A stretch of 60,000 bases of DNA, taken from positions 1,409,796 through 1,469,795 of the forward strand of contig NMRA01000029.1 of the NCBI GenBank assembly GCA_002633005.1, in the 5' to 3' direction. This DNA is from Phoronis australis (lineage: Eukaryota; Phoronida; Phoronidae). Below, piece after piece: positions 1 through 15,100 of this stretch (position 1 is the first letter of the stretch; the number at the start of each line of letters is the position of its first letter). The notes under the pieces are model-generated. The model worked only from the letters and a program-made list of their open reading frames with translations, searched no databases and was not told the DNA's origin. The translations under genes and the position numbers were made by a program.

Positions 1-44
1 AGAACTAGGAATGTAGGAGCAGCCCTGGGTAATCAGGTCGGCGA

Positions 45-169
45 TCATCGGCCATCCAGGCTGGCATTTCCAAACAACTTGGCAATCTGTTCTTCATAAT
101 GCTCAAAGTTACGTTTCATGATGTCCATACAGGGTCCCAAGAGGCGTTCAAATGCCTGCACATCCAAAA
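45..169 (-). CDS. PRKAR2: PRKAR2 coding exon 13: C-terminal helices and stop
   Basis: 125 nt of coding sequence after ATTACAG, ending with TGA at 47..45. Encodes residues 339-379: [30 protein letters not shown], then a short tail ending DGR. It is nearly identical to the vertebrate RII C terminus up to the tail, which is the variable part of the family. The 44 bases left of the stop are 3' UTR with no AATAAA visible. Confidence 0.97.
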
Positions 170-3100
170 CTGTAATAACAATGATGATAATCACATGAAT
201 GTTTACAATAACAATAAAAAAACTCTAAATACAGTAGTCATTCAGGTGACGTTAAATAGGTCAATCTTCATCATGGCAACGAGAGCATGAATGGAACTCC
301 ATGATCCAGTACAAAAGTATTTTATTTAGTATTAAATTGGTACCATGATAGCAATTGCACATAAAACATACCCTCCTTAATGACAACGAAATCCCATGAG
401 AGAACGTCGCCAGTTCACCCATGGTTGCGGCAGAATGAACACGAAGGGAGGCCATAAACTAATCTTTCCTAAAATTTATGCGTTTGTGACATTCTAATGC
501 CAAAACCAGGCAAGAACAGGATAATATAAATCTCGTCTGGCTAGCCCAATCCCTGAGTTACTTCCACTTTACCAAAGTGGCAACACTTAAAGGACTTTTT
601 GGTGCGTACATGTACCTATAGTTCTGAACAATTCCTGCCTGTGAGTCAGTTATTGATAGAAGTACAAGGATGAATGAGCAAGACCGGCCCCAGGGTGCGA
701 TGACACTGAGTCGTCACGCTTCTTGCATAGAGCTAACTTACCTCCACAAATTACTACAAAGAGTCTAGACATTGACAATAACAATCAATATATAATCAAT
801 AATGCATGCCTCATAAATGAAATCTGAGCTAGTGTGAAAACGCAGCTACAACTAAAGTTACTCAGCTGAATCACTATCAAGTGACCTCCCTTCACAAGAT
901 TAAGTCACTATCCAACAAATTATCAAAATCAGTCTCACTTTCCATTAGTGCGCTATAGAAACAACTGAACCAAATTTTTGCTCCCAATTCTCGCCTTTTC
1001 GTTAATTGTTGCACTCTCAAGCTGGCCAGACAAAGGAAATCCGACGGGTGACACACGCAAAACAAAATCCTCAAGGTTCCTTTTGCAGCAGACACAAGTA
1101 ATGAGCCGTGGTCGTTAGCATTTGAGGCACCTTGCTTGCTGTTTACTATGGCCCCAATGACAAACTTATAGCAAATTCATTCCTATCTAATGGCAGTACT
1201 CACTAGCACATTTAGTAGTCCCCTCAGCATATGCTGACGCAGCTCGGGGTTCCTTTGTGACTAGGGCTAACTCTGAAACAAATGTACAAAGTTTTTATCA
1301 CTTTAGAAAATAATGCGGCAAAGCACAAAATGAAGAGATACAAAATATACCCGAACAATAGCTATTTACGTGGGTTCTGGATTTCGAGAACCAGTTTATT
1401 GCCGGTTGTTCAGAGGAGGAAACTTTTTCTCAAAATGTCGGACCCAACACCCATACCCAAGGAATGGTGAACAGTGAATAGTTTCGTTAGCATTTAGTTC
1501 CTGGAAGATACAGCACAAGTAATCTGATAAAATACCGCTTCCTCATCATGACAGTTACCTAAACATCATTCAACGTATTCTGGGGCCGAATTCTACCAGT
1601 GATCCTTGCAAGGAATACCGTGTTATTTTGTCTCATTATTTTTGAAATGTACTCTAATATCACAACAGATGTGTTTATAACTAAAACAGACCATCACTGA
1701 TTACAAAATCGTGATGAAATTACAGAAAAAAATTTCCTAGATTATTTCGTCCATCTTCTGTCGGTGGATCTTCAAAAAAGTCATTTAAGTTAAAAACATA
1801 TGAGGCAATGGAAAGGCATTTTTTTACGAAAACACCTAAATTCAAACAACATTTAGTATTGGCCAAACATTGTCTTTTCAATCAAAATGACCCACTTGAC
1901 TTCAGCTCCTAAGGACCACAGATTTTTCAACATCAAAAATAAAAGAACTTTTAGAATATATCGGGTGCCCCAAAAATGTCAATTTCAAATCTACCACTGC
2001 AAAACTTCTTTACCAGACACTATCTGTACACCAATCCCTGCTAATCACGATGTACTTTTGATACTGTCAGAATAAAGCTAGAACTCCCGAAGTATATTGT
2101 GTTTCTTTATAACTAAAACCAAAACAAACAAGTTCAAAAAAGGAAAAACATGGTGCTGGAATTATATTGATTTCCTCAGCTGAAGCGAAGATCGTTTTAC
2201 CTCGGAAAAGTCAGAAATTGTACTAGAGAATAGAGTAGAAACTTAATGAAAATGAACCTTTAAGATCAAGTTTTGTTTCGTGGGAAATAAGGCAGAGAAG
2301 AAATTCTCAAAAGGATTTAGAGGATGAAAGAAAAGACTGTGACTCCCTATAGGTGAAGGCGGAGCCAACATAGTTGAGACTGAAATGACAGGTGCTATGT
2401 CTTGTACACAATTCTTAATGGAATACCAGTACTTCACAGTCTTGGAGAAAACTGATTAAATATTACCTTATGCCAACAAGAATGGTTTTTGGTACTTAAT
2501 AAATTGCACAAACACTGGAGGTCAAAAAGCGATCTGGTCATTTTTGAAACACTTGACCCATGTCCATTCATCAAGGACAATTAAATCTACTCACCTCCAA
2601 AATAATCGCCTTTACTAAGGGAAGCTACTTCTACTTCTCCTTCGGCTCCCTGTGAAATACAATCTGGTTTGCAACATAGCCAATAGATGTCAGTAATAGC
2701 GATTAGACAAAAGACTAACTCAAGGTAGTTTGTCAACCATGGTGATGTCATTTTATGTTTTGTTGAATAACTCCATTTTCAATCCATAGTAACGTCAGGA
2801 ATGTTCAATGACTGAAAATTTCCAGATCACGCCTTCAAACGTCACGAAATTGTCCATAATCAAGTAACCAGCAATCTTGTGAACATTATCTTTGAACATG
2901 AATTTTTATTTGAACTGTATTTTCTCACAGCCAAGCTCCTGCTGTGTGAAGGAAGATAAAAAATCTGAGACACCTCAACTGTAGACCAGAAAATAAGTTG
3001 TGTTAAATAAAACGCTATTCCGGTTCTGAACTAACCTTGGTTAATTACACTCAAGATCTTGAATGATACATTTCAGGCTGGGACCAAAGCAGCGGAATAA

Positions 3101-6100
3101 CTGGCCAAAAGTCATTATAGAAAAAAACACATGCACAAGCGGTAAAACAATTTCAATACATTAAATTACTTCAGACCAAAATTGCATAATATTTAACAAA
3201 ATTCGCCCCAAGGAAGGACTGTTACCTAAGTATACGAACATAACATAAGTGTACAAAGTTTCATTCAAATTGGACCAAGCACTTAATTTAAAGAGAAAAT
3301 TTCAAAAGTCTTATGACCATCGAAAATGGACAAGCATGAAAATGGCTGACAAAGATTTATTACGTAATAAAAAACAATACTGTCTCAAGAAACTTGCATA
3401 TTTGGTACTTTAAGTGATGTGTTTAAAGGAATCTTATGTATGGCATTCGAAAATAAAGATATATGGAAACGGTTGGAATGATGAAACACATTCTTGCAAA
3501 GCTTGGTGCTTTTCACAGCTAGATTTGACAACAAAATTCATTTAAATCTACAAAGATTGATGAGAGTTTCTTTGAATACAAATTTTGCACAAGTTCTGGA
3601 CAAAATTCTAACACTAGGAGCAGCATAATATCAGTGGAGAGATGATTTAAGTCCAAGATTCATTCAGAAGAAAGGTCTGAAATCAAAACAAAGAACTTGT
3701 CTTGCATTAAGTGAATACTGTCTTAAAGAAGGGTGATTCTGCGTTAATAATACTTACTGCGTGCGTCATTTTTATGCGGACGTTGCCACTTTCAACAAAG
3801 TACATGCAGTCTGCCTTGATATCTCCCTGTGATGATAAAAGGTTGATGTCGGCATAAGTGTATCGATGGACAATACATGTTCCAGACATGTGACCTGGAC
3901 ACGATATGCGTCCTAGATAAAACGCATGCCGGACGCAATATGGCTACCGAACACAGCACATGTACCAAAAACAACATAAATTATGTAAATAAAATTATAC
4001 CACACAATTCAATCCACAACAGCATTAAATTTAGCTTCATGAAGTGTTTCAAATTATTACCACAATAACTTCATGTTTCACTTTCTTAAGGCACATTGTA
4101 TCTAACCCTCGCACCCCCCCAATGTTTAAACAAATGTAAGTTCAAATTACAAGATTGGAAAATGTTAGTAAGACTGAAAGGTAATCCATACTTGCAATTA
4201 AATGATAAAAAGGAGACACATTCCTAACTTTGCCTAATTAGCTTGATCTAATTTTGCTAAGTATGTCCCTCTACATTTGGCCAAAACTAGTCCCAAAATA
4301 CGACGGCTTGATACAGTCAGTATGGCGGAAACATTACGATTTTGTTTCTACACGTTCAACACAGTAAATAGTAATGTTGGTTTCAATCTACAGAAGATAA
4401 AATGATAAGAACATGTAAATCTGTGGCTTAGTGCAAACATAAATCGCCATTATATCACCCCCCTACCCGAACAGTCAAGTACAGATACCCTTTAGGCATA
4501 CTGTATTCGTCCCAATAATCACCCAGGGCAAATAGAAAAATTCGTTTCGCAAGGGGGGCGCTTATTGTAGACTAAGGCAGTTGAAACCCAGTCTCCGAAA
4601 CAGGTGAAATCGGAAGCTAGGATTCATCAAATTTCCGCTCTGCAATGTATCTGTAGCCTAGGACAAACTTTCCACAAAATTGTGGTTGCTATCAAACTTC
4701 GTTGTTAAATTACGACCCTTTTTCAGAAAATTGTGGGGAAATCCCAGGGCAAAAACTCGCTGACTGATGCTTCCCTGCCTTGCAATTGTTGATAGAGCAA
4801 CTAGAGTTCTTGAATAAAAATTCAATTTCGACTCAGAAATTACATGAAATCCTCCTTAAGTTTTCCAAATAGCATCCCTAAGATTTCCTACGGAGTCGGG
4901 ATTAACCACAAACAAAGTCCAAATCTGCACTAGATCGCACCCCCGCAACATGAGAAAAATCTGAACGAATACACAATCATGTTGTTGTCACGTTACGTTT
5001 GTTTTGAAGTCTGTCTGCGTGTGTGTGTGTGTCGAGTGAGCGAGATTCACTCCCATTGACAAGTAAACCGTGTCTGTTTTGAAAGGCCAAACCCTAGTGG
5101 ACACGTGCCTCGCAAGATCTGCAAATTTTTTAAGTTCTTTTTGAAGCACTGCGGAAATTTGAAGTGTATAATCATGGCTAAATACCGACATAGCAGCGAG
5201 GCTAATGGACTAGAAATTTGGCACACAATGATTTTTTCAAGACTGTTGGATATTATTAACTATTTGAAGAAGTTACTGTAGGTAAGGCATTTTTCACATG
5301 TATACAAGTTCATGGGTTGGGCGCTTATTTTAGCAAAGTCTGAAAACGCGTGCGAGGTGCTTATTGAGGCATGGGCGCTTATTAGGGCGAATACGGTACA
5401 AATACCATATTAAGTCAATTTACAGAAAAACTCGCAATCAAAAACGTTGCAATAACTATAATATCATTGACCAACCCTAGCATATAATCTGGCCGCTGCG
5501 TGCCAGCGAGACGTTTTTGTCTGTACAGTACTAGTACCTAAACACTGGCAACAGGACTCCTCCACATGGTAATACCTACCTGTAAAATAATGGCTTCTCC
5601 TGTCTGGTAAGTTTTGGAGGTTAAGGCGTCAGCCACATTCATCCGTTCATAGTTCTGAAATAGCAATGTTTAGTGATGATGCATGTGATACTATTATGAC
5701 CCTCAAATAGCAATGTTTAGTGATGATGCATGTGATACTATTATGACCCTCAAATAGCAATGTTTAGTGATGATGCATGTGATACTATTATGACCCTCAA
5801 ATAGCAATGTTTAGTGATGATGCATGTGATACTATTATGACCCTCAAATAGCAATGTTTAGTGATGACGCGTGTGATACTATTATGACCCTCAAATAGGA
5901 ACAGAAATCTATGGTGAAAGATGCTGCAAGGGATTAGATTACATGGTCTTATTACTTATCATAAAGCAATCTTTGAGAGTTGGTGAGCCTAATTCATTGT
6001 TAACGACCAATGTAATTGATATGGTAGTTCTTTGCATAGGCTTCAGCAATAGTTTGAACATAGAGTCAGAGGTAAACCAACCCAACTTAAGCTAACATAC

Positions 6101-9100
6101 TTCTTAATGTGGGGACAACGAGAAGCACGATGCCATCACCACGTGCTAACAGCTGACGAAACTCGTTAGATTTTAACGAACCTGCGACTTTTCAGCCACA
6201 GCAGAACAAGCCAACTTACATTGAGCGTTTTGAGCATAGGAACATTTTCTAGCAGTGTCTCGTACATCTTCCGCTTATTGTAAGCATTTTTAAGAATTAT
6301 CCGCCTAAACGTAGATCGGTCCTGCAACACAAAAGCCACTTTTAAGTATTGGTTGATGTAGATTTCAAGAGCAGTGATGTGAACGAACTGATGCACGTGA
6401 AGAAAAAAGATGGGCATACGTGAGAACACGACTACTACGAAAAATATCAGAAAATGCTGCTTAAAATAAATGCAACAGAAGGCTATTTATAACGATATCA
6501 GGAACCAACATGATGTCAGGAAGCCACTGCGACATCATATCATACACGCTCAACAACATCAGGTTTCATTGCACACCCAAATTAAACTAGTCATTGTAAC
6601 TCCCCTCCATTTGAGCCAAGGTGGTGCTCAAAGTCAGGGCCATTACCTACCATGGCCCATAGCAGGCCGTCAGAGCGGGCAATAATTGTGGCTGCACGAG
6701 GCATGTTGTACATAAGTGCCAATTCGCCAAAACTTCCCGAGTCCTGGTACCTCATTACGGATTTGTCCACTCCGTCCACATTGACGAACACCTCGAAGAT
6801 GCCACTGAAACAAAGGTCAACAAAGGTCAAAATTTAGAACAGGGGTGGACTGATCTATTGAGAAACAGAACAATATGCACCAAGTTGACACCACAGTCCA
6901 CTGTACTCTATGTTGTCAGGAACACTATTAAGACAACAAAAGAAAGCTTAGGAAGTGTACTTTAACTTGATCTTACAGTAAGTAAAGCTTGCAAAACATC
7001 CGCTTCATCAAGGTGGCTGTCATTTTCAGCCGATATCATGAAGATACAATAGCTATAATGACAAAATTCTCACTGCGCCATTCACCATCTCATTTACCAC
7101 CTCACAAAACATTCAATTAATGCTTCCAAGGAAAACAGGTCTGTCAACGACGTGAAGTTAGGAAGGTTACAACAAACAGTAACTAAACGTGACTTTCCAG
7201 ATGGAACAAACAAAAAGCACTTCAAGGACTACCACGTCAAGGGTTGTTGTGCGAGTAGCTTCAAAAAGGTTACTACCAGGAAGCATACAAATTAAAAGTT
7301 GACAGAACGCCTTTTCTAACAAACACAGTGAGTGTCTGACACCAGTCAATTAAAGATTACCACCAATTAGTTTCAATGTGCTTGTGTTTGAATCCAAGCT
7401 CAGGTGATACTGGCCACAAATTAACTAAAAATTTTTATTTTCAAATTTACGCCGTTTCATCACTCGGCTTCAAAACAAGCAACATAGCTTTTCTACAATT
7501 ATGAACTCGGTCATGGCATGAAAAGCAACTTTGAGTCTATTTTTAAGGATCACCCCAGCAGACAGGAAACAAACTCCCAACACAGAGGTCAAGAAGACAG
7601 AACAAATAACTTCTGGTCTCACCCTACCTGTCAATGACGTAGAAGTTGTCTCCGTCATCACCTTGGTCGATAACATGATCGTCAGGTTGAACCTGCCGGA
7701 AACAAATTACATGAAGGAACTTGTTATTGTGTATTTCATACGTCACAGGGAATAATAAAGATATCCCATTGTGCTGGAATTAAGGCTTCCTAAAGGTCAT
7801 GAGCCCACCCACATGTAGCTAAGCTAGGTTATCACATCACTTTCGAGAGCTAATGTAACAATTGTTCTTAGAATTGCTGTTATCAGTCAACAAACACTGG
7901 TTTTGACCATGACGCGAACTCCTTGAAGAATAAAATAATGCATAACATGTTTAAGCGCACCCCCATGTAAATGACTGAGTTGTCGTGACTGTGAAGATCA
8001 CTTGGGAAAAAGGTAGACATTACAATTCCCGGACTATCTACCTTCAATGGCTTATTAAACTGGATTGTGAAGGGTATCAGTGCACCACTACACGTGGGAT
8101 GACCCCGTGTATCTCACTGATGACTCTATGTGTTCGTCATTGTTTTGACTTTTGAGTTCAGAGAAGTTTGCTTAGGTCAACCGGAGGTGAGAAGTTTATT
8201 CTCTGCAAGCACCTACAATTATACTGAATCAGCCAATTTACTATGAAACTTGGCATATAAAAGTCTGTTGACTTATAGGCAATGACGTCCGTGAAAATAA
8301 GGCCATCCGATAATATTCGAATATAAGGCAATAAAAATACACTAGGTTCAAAGGTATCAGTGTGTGGGTGTGGATCATGTGCTGCCATTATCACCTCCGA
8401 AAACACAGCACACAGTCAATGCTGTCTACGAGTGCTCAAACTGGCGATTTTTTTAAATCAATCAGTGCATGTTAAGTATGTTATTTGGACGATCCGGGCA
8501 AATGGGGCAAAAAGTGGATTCCAAATTACTGCGACAAATGCTGCATGCACAAATCTTCAAATTGGCATCACGTGAAATCAATACGTAGTGAGGCATGCTC
8601 CGTATGACCATCAGCTAAAGCTCTCGATACTCAACTGTTAAGAAAATTGCAAAACACCGTACCACCTGAGACCAGATTAAGTATATTAAGAGACTCTTAG
8701 ACTGCAGTGACCGCACCTCATGTGCTAGATTAATAAAATATTTCTTCAATTCTCAGCACCCTTCTGTTTCAAGTGATGCACAAGAAATACATTTAAACAT
8801 TTTTTCAGACAGATTACTTTAAAACAATCTCAATTAAACTATAGCTAATGAAAAAGCACAATACATCTGCTAGCAAAGACCAAGTCAAAATCAATAACTA
8901 AGACACACGTTAGACACACTGGTCTTCTGCCTAAGGCAGCAATTGTTCTTTACTTATGATCATTACTGGTATTGCCACTGCAGCTGAGGTTAATATCGTA
9001 GTAATTATTACAGTTATTAGCTTTTTCCAATCAAGTCAGCTTGGATTGGATGACAGGATATATGACTATTTGTGGTCAGTTACGATTAAACTCTGCAGCT

Positions 9101-12100
9101 GATCTTCAAATAAGTTCCATAAGGAGCCGTAGCTCCTCTAATTTAGTGTCCACCTCGGCAAATACATTAAAGGAGAATGCAACCCAATTTAATTAGTCTT
9201 TTTTACCGTCTTAAGCGGTCTATATACACATCGCCTCTTATACGGTCGACCTCACCTTGCCGAAAGGTGTCGCGTTAACCTGTGAGGAAGGTGAGAAACG
9301 ACGCAGCGACATCAGTGGTTTGTCTGCAGAGTGAATGCGGATATATTGCGTGGTGCATCGTTCCCACTTGTCCGAACTATGAAGCTGCGAAGAAAGCGGG
9401 TATATCGTTTTTTCGACTTCCTCGAGATCCCGAAATGCTTAGGAAGTGGCTCGCAGTAGTGAAGAATGAATGGTTGCTGTTAATAGCAAGTATGAGGTCG
9501 TGAAACATCTCCGTGTCTGTGGCCGGCATTTCGTCAACAGTGATTTCTCTGACAAATTCCGGCTTACTAAAGAACTATCCATACGTTCCGTTGCCTGTGC
9601 ATGTTCACGGCGCCTCTCTAGTATTTCTTAATCAGTGCATTCCCGTTCGAACTGATAGCCTGTGAAACCTAATGATCCCGCCGACCCGTGAAGTCTTCGT
9701 CGGATGAGCTCTTGACTAAGTCGGGATTGGCGCTGGGCGAGTTGCCTTGTAAACGTTTATGATTCTGCGTTCTGTTTCAAAATGAATTATTCTCATCCTA
9801 AAATGATCCTAACCAATGCTTATATGAAACTGAAACAAAGTCTGTTTCATTAGGTAGAAGTAATGCCTTGGAGTGCTCGTGAGCGCAAATGTTTGGAGAA
9901 GCCAGCAATGAATAATTACTTGCACATTATTTCTTTGACTCATTTCGTGACTGGAGGTTAAGTTTACGACTCAAGCTGGTTTATGTTCGTTCCAGTTCCG
10001 GCGGCCGCAACAGGCCTGATCGGGTTCCGAGCCACTGGCCGGGAAGCGTTTTGTGTGTTTAGAACTCAAACAATCACAAGTATAAAAAACACAGATCTAG
10101 GTTCTCCTGTCTGTATTTCACAGAAGAATACTTCGAATTTATCTCCGAACAGACCCCAAACACCTGCTATGGACCTTGGTTAATTGGTCTGCCGAACTTT
10201 GTAGGCTACGGTGTGCTCAAATACCAGTAAATCTGTAGCAGCGAAATAAAACAACACGTTTTTATGAGAACTTGGTGTATTTTTAAGGGTTTTACATCGA
10301 AGTTTGATGATTTATTGGTGTTAAAAGATGAATTCAAACAATAAGCTGACACCACTAACCCGTGTTGTGAACTGCTGAACAGACTACGTGTGAAACCGTC
10401 ATTGGATAGTTTCAACACCTTCGTCTGCCGTCAGGTGTCAGGTAACGCAACCGAACCTTTCGTTATCGATTAGAACAACTCGATCTAAATTGATACAAAA
10501 TTGATGGTTTTTTTGGGTGGCATTCTCCTTTAAAAAACTACCCACAAAAAACTTCACTAAAAATAACAATTTACATTAGTGCTTTTCAAACCAAACACAG
10601 AACTAAACTTGTTTTGTCACAAAACAAATGTTTTATTTAAATCACTTGGTCTTAAACTCTTACTTCAGTCAACGTAGAGGTGATTTTGGATGTACGGATT
10701 GGGTTCTACATATTGTCTTATTACAGCAGCTCATTTTATGCCCTACATCAGGGCTTATGTAAGTAATAATCAATTGTCAGACTTCAAAGCCCAAAAAATT
10801 ACTTCGAATCTGAGTTTGGTACAAGGAGAGATGAGTTTTTAAGCTGTACATGTTCTAAATAAAACTGATGAAGCCCTAGTTGATAGATGTTTTTAAGTTC
10901 ATGTTTTAAGGCCAGCTGCTGATTTAGTCCCCGGAAGTCCTCGCTGACAAAGGAATTGGAAACAACGGTTCATCAAGACTGGGCACTGAACAAAACACCT
11001 CAAGATTGTTTGATGTATGCTCTGGCAACCAAACAAGACTTACATTTTATCAAGACGGGCTACGCTCAAGCATAGGAATCCAATTTGTCACAAGCAAAGG
11101 GACAAAACGAACCACGGGGACGTTCCTAATTTTTCTTAAAAACCGGCTGAAAAGCTCGAATTACTGCGATTGCTTGGCAAAATTATATACACAACACGTG
11201 GTGACGATGTGAATATGAAGAAGATTGAAAATTGGCAAATGGTTTTAAGAACGAGTTTTTTGGCGAAAATGATCTGCCGCAAACCACTAAACCGTGTACA
11301 GTAAGTATGGTGATGTGGTGCTGGGGAATAGGACTGCATGATGCGGGCTACGTGAGCCTGCGAGGTACGTCATTAGTGCAAAGGTCGCCTATTTGCAGAA
11401 TTCTTTGTCGTCACATTTACAAGCTGTCAATGAATACAACTAGACTTTGTTTAGCGTACGTGATGCTCAAATAGCAATGCAGTTTAGTTCCCGCTATACA
11501 TTAGCACAAATACATCTTCAATTTTATTTTAAAGAATATATACTAAACGTCCACAACTGGAAATTTGACGTTAATTAATGTTTACAACGTACTATCAAAA
11601 ATTATCAAGTCTTATTAGGCCACTTTTCCAAATTAGTATACCGGAATTGTGTTAATGCCTTCAGTTGGGACTATCAATTTACACTCATTTTGATGCCTAT
11701 AAATTAGGCCAGAAGTGTGGTTCACTACATTCCTTTGTCTGACTCAATCTGGATACATACAAACGGTCTGAAGCACACACAGCAACAGCCCATTTGTGTA
11801 ATTTCCATACTAATTACTGGGTCAAGAACAAAAATTACAAAATTAAGTACATTATCCAATTACTGTATCGTTCTTGCTAGGGTTGGCATGATCCATACTA
11901 TGATTTCCATGCAATTTGACGCCGCTGTCACGAAAAGACACCGTCATTATTACGCCCGTTCTCTTCAGTTACATTTGTATCTGACACTAAACAAACGCTA
12001 TCAACTGTTTAAACCAAATGAACTTTTTTCTGGGAGTTGGACCAAAACACTGCCACCGAACACGCTTGAATCCTAATTAAGCACACGACTCGTGCTCAGC

Positions 12101-15100
12101 ATTTGTCACAGTGTTAAAGGACAGTACAGCGCCACCTTCCATACCAAAGTTTTGGATTGTGTTATTTGTCAGATTAGCATTCCTAATTACGCATGAAAAA
12201 ACCATGTAATGAATGTCGGTCGCTTACACTGAAAAATTGACCGACGCTAAACTTCATTTACGCCAGTTTGAAATTGGCAAATTTGGCTTGACCAAATTAA
12301 CAATGTATGCGACTTAACTATGAGTATTAACATTAATAATAATAAAAACAAAAAGAAAGGTAATGTGCATGATATTCCATACCACATAAAGTGACATTGT
12401 GCAGGGCACGACAACCAATTATATCAGCACACGATCAAATGAAACAAGGCTACAGTTGTAATGCAATACTTCCAACTATAATTTTAAGACTGTACTTCTT
12501 TGAGCCGTATCTTAAGTTACCACTACCTGATAGCCTTATTCAAGCGTTTACTTGGTTACGGTTACGCTACTCCAGCCATAGACTACGAGTGGAAGTGGGT
12601 AGGCACGAGAAAGTGGCATATTATTATTATTATGTTTGATTTGCAATGATGGTCTTGTCGAGGATGAATACAAATGAATGACCAGTCGGGGATATCCCCA
12701 ATACATAACATTACTGACTGTAATTAAACCAGCTTAAGCCAATCACATATCATTGGTGTTGTGCACAAAGCTGTGTGGAATAGGTTACAGCCAATTAGTG
12801 CCTTTAAAGTACACCCAGTAGTTAATTTATAAAGAGGATCATGCAGCCTTGAAATGTACCCAGGACTGCATTGCAAATGGCAAGCTTCTAGGGATGTTCT
12901 ATTGGTATCATAAAAAGTCCACTACAAGGTGCGTCAAGCCTGATTGAAAATTGGAAGGCATCGTTGTCCCCCTAATTATTTGCCACATTTCATCAAATTC
13001 ATTGACAAACTCAAAAGATAGAGGAAATCGCAAAAAATCACAATTCACTTGGAGGCATAGTGGTAATAAAACTGTCCGTGGGATACCACAGCATTAGAAC
13101 TCGCCTTTGTCAAGGAAGTAAGAAAGCACGTGCCTAGTTTTGGAATTCCAGAAACCATCAAGGTGTATAGCCGGGGAAACATTCCAGATTTCAACTACTT
13201 TACCGTAAAATTACCAAAACCAAAAAGGGTACAATCAAAGGAGATTCTGCTCTGTTCAAAGTTAACTCGACGAACCTGTTTGATCCAATAGCTCTACATT
13301 TTCTTGTCTTTGAATTATGACTCTCCAAAAAGTTAAAGCTACACAGCAACAGGCACTATACGCCTGGACAGAGATGACAGCAATATGCACCCACATATGT
13401 ATATGTTGCCACATAAAAACAAGTGATGGCTCGTCATTTAAGCTGCTTAGTTTTATATTGAAAAGTTTATGACAAAACCAGTGGGGGAAATGGAATTTAG
13501 CCAAGCATTTTTGCTTTAGATAAGCCACTGTGTTTCAGAAAAAAGCACACAACCACTTATTATTTTAAACGACTTCTTCTTATCACATGACAGCATAAAA
13601 TCATTTTGGAGCCTCAGATGCGAGTCCCACGCCTGAACACCACAAAGAGCAGGATCACTATATTAATATTAGATGTTCTGCTTTTCGGCCACATTCGGAC
13701 AGTGCCTCTATATTAATATAGGCAACCCTGCCCAAAACTGACCGAAGAGCGGGGTGCTCTATATGGGCCCCACTTTTCAGTCACCTTAGGATGGGGCCCA
13801 CAATGTAAGTATTGGAATTTTTGAATAAAATGTTAAGTATTCTACTACTAATAAAATTGTGGACAAAGTTTATTTAGAATTTTGGTGCAGAAACTTTGTG
13901 TTTGTGGAAAATTCGGCAAACTTCATGAATAATCAACCTTTTGGAAAAACACACAATCATTATTTTCGTGCACATAATTAATATTCTGTGATCAACAAAA
14001 ATTTTAAAAATACATAATTTTTGAGTCTATCAATAATACTTTAACTCACTTAAAAAATCCAACTTTAAGCATATATACATCCTGCAGCTCTCCCAAACAC
14101 CATCATGAGCAGATGATGCATTGAAGAAACACACATCACATTTGACTGTTTAACCCTAGGTGAAACACCTAGGTGGGCTTATACAGGCAGTTTAGCAGAA
14201 CAAAACAGTAGCAATCATCTGTATCCAGCTGGCCTAAATAAACAGTCTCATGTTATAGGTCTGCGCTGTGCTACCTACCTTGCGTTCAAACATGGCATCA
14301 ATGACTTGATTTGTCTGTTCCTGAAATTTGAAACACAAGGTTACTCGTTACTCCGCTTAACACTAGGAAAAACAAACAACACAGACACTAACACAAAGCA
14401 TTAGCATCTAACTGAAAATCATACCATGAGAAACAACATTTTCGGTGTGAATGACATGAATGATCAGCGAATGATTAGAGGCAGAATCAACAAACTTGCA
14501 ATAAAAGGGAATGTAACCGTTTTTAATGTTAAAGTAGCATATCCCTGGTTGTGTTGGTGATAGTCTTCACTGTAATTACTATTCTAACGCCATGTAATAA
14601 CTACCCAAGGAAGATTAGAGCACAACGTGAATGGTCCACAAAAAGAATGCATGCATCTAGGTTTAGCATAGACTTTCGTAGAATAAACACATTGTTCTAC
14701 TCCTTGTTGAACACTGTCTGTGTCGGCCATTGTGTTTGCTCAGTGGAAGTGAACACAGAACCAAGATACGGGTGTTTCCCAGGCTCGTTAACCTCACTTT
14801 CCACTGCTGCATGCATAGCAGATACACGCTAATTAGAACAGTAATTAACACTGAAAAATGCACTCCAAGATTACTAGGCATCTGTATTTTTACAAAAAGA
14901 AACATCTGATACCGTTGCATTACTCTTAATAAAAGTACAATATTTCATGCTTGTGTGCAGCTGCATTTTGCTTCAAATCAAATACAGTTTTTAGCACCTC
15001 ACTTTGCAACCAAGGCCCTCCCCCCAGGTTGCACGCACTGTTGTCGATTTTCAAACTGTGAAGCAATCATTTTTAACCAGACCACTTTCTGCCATAAAAA

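Larger units (their letters stand above)
7693..14278 (-). other. PRKAR2 intron 5
   Basis: Phase 0 intron, 6.6 kb. Contains the TTAA-flanked THAP transposon at 9171-10529 and a short ATT run near 12620. A 360-nt open frame at 11717-12076 (plus strand) has no recognisable domain and looks like chance. I see no other gene. Confidence 0.88.

Noticed and set aside
6814-6829. DR4-type nuclear receptor site (two AGGTCA four bases apart)
   Set aside because: It arises from a 10-bp duplication in the polypyrimidine tract of the exon 7 acceptor. An intronic splice-signal origin explains it better.
13650-13800. Repeated TATATTAATAT words and a GGGCCC-rich stretch, considered as a small MITE
   Set aside because: The pieces are individually palindromic and do not define a consistent pair of ends or target duplication.
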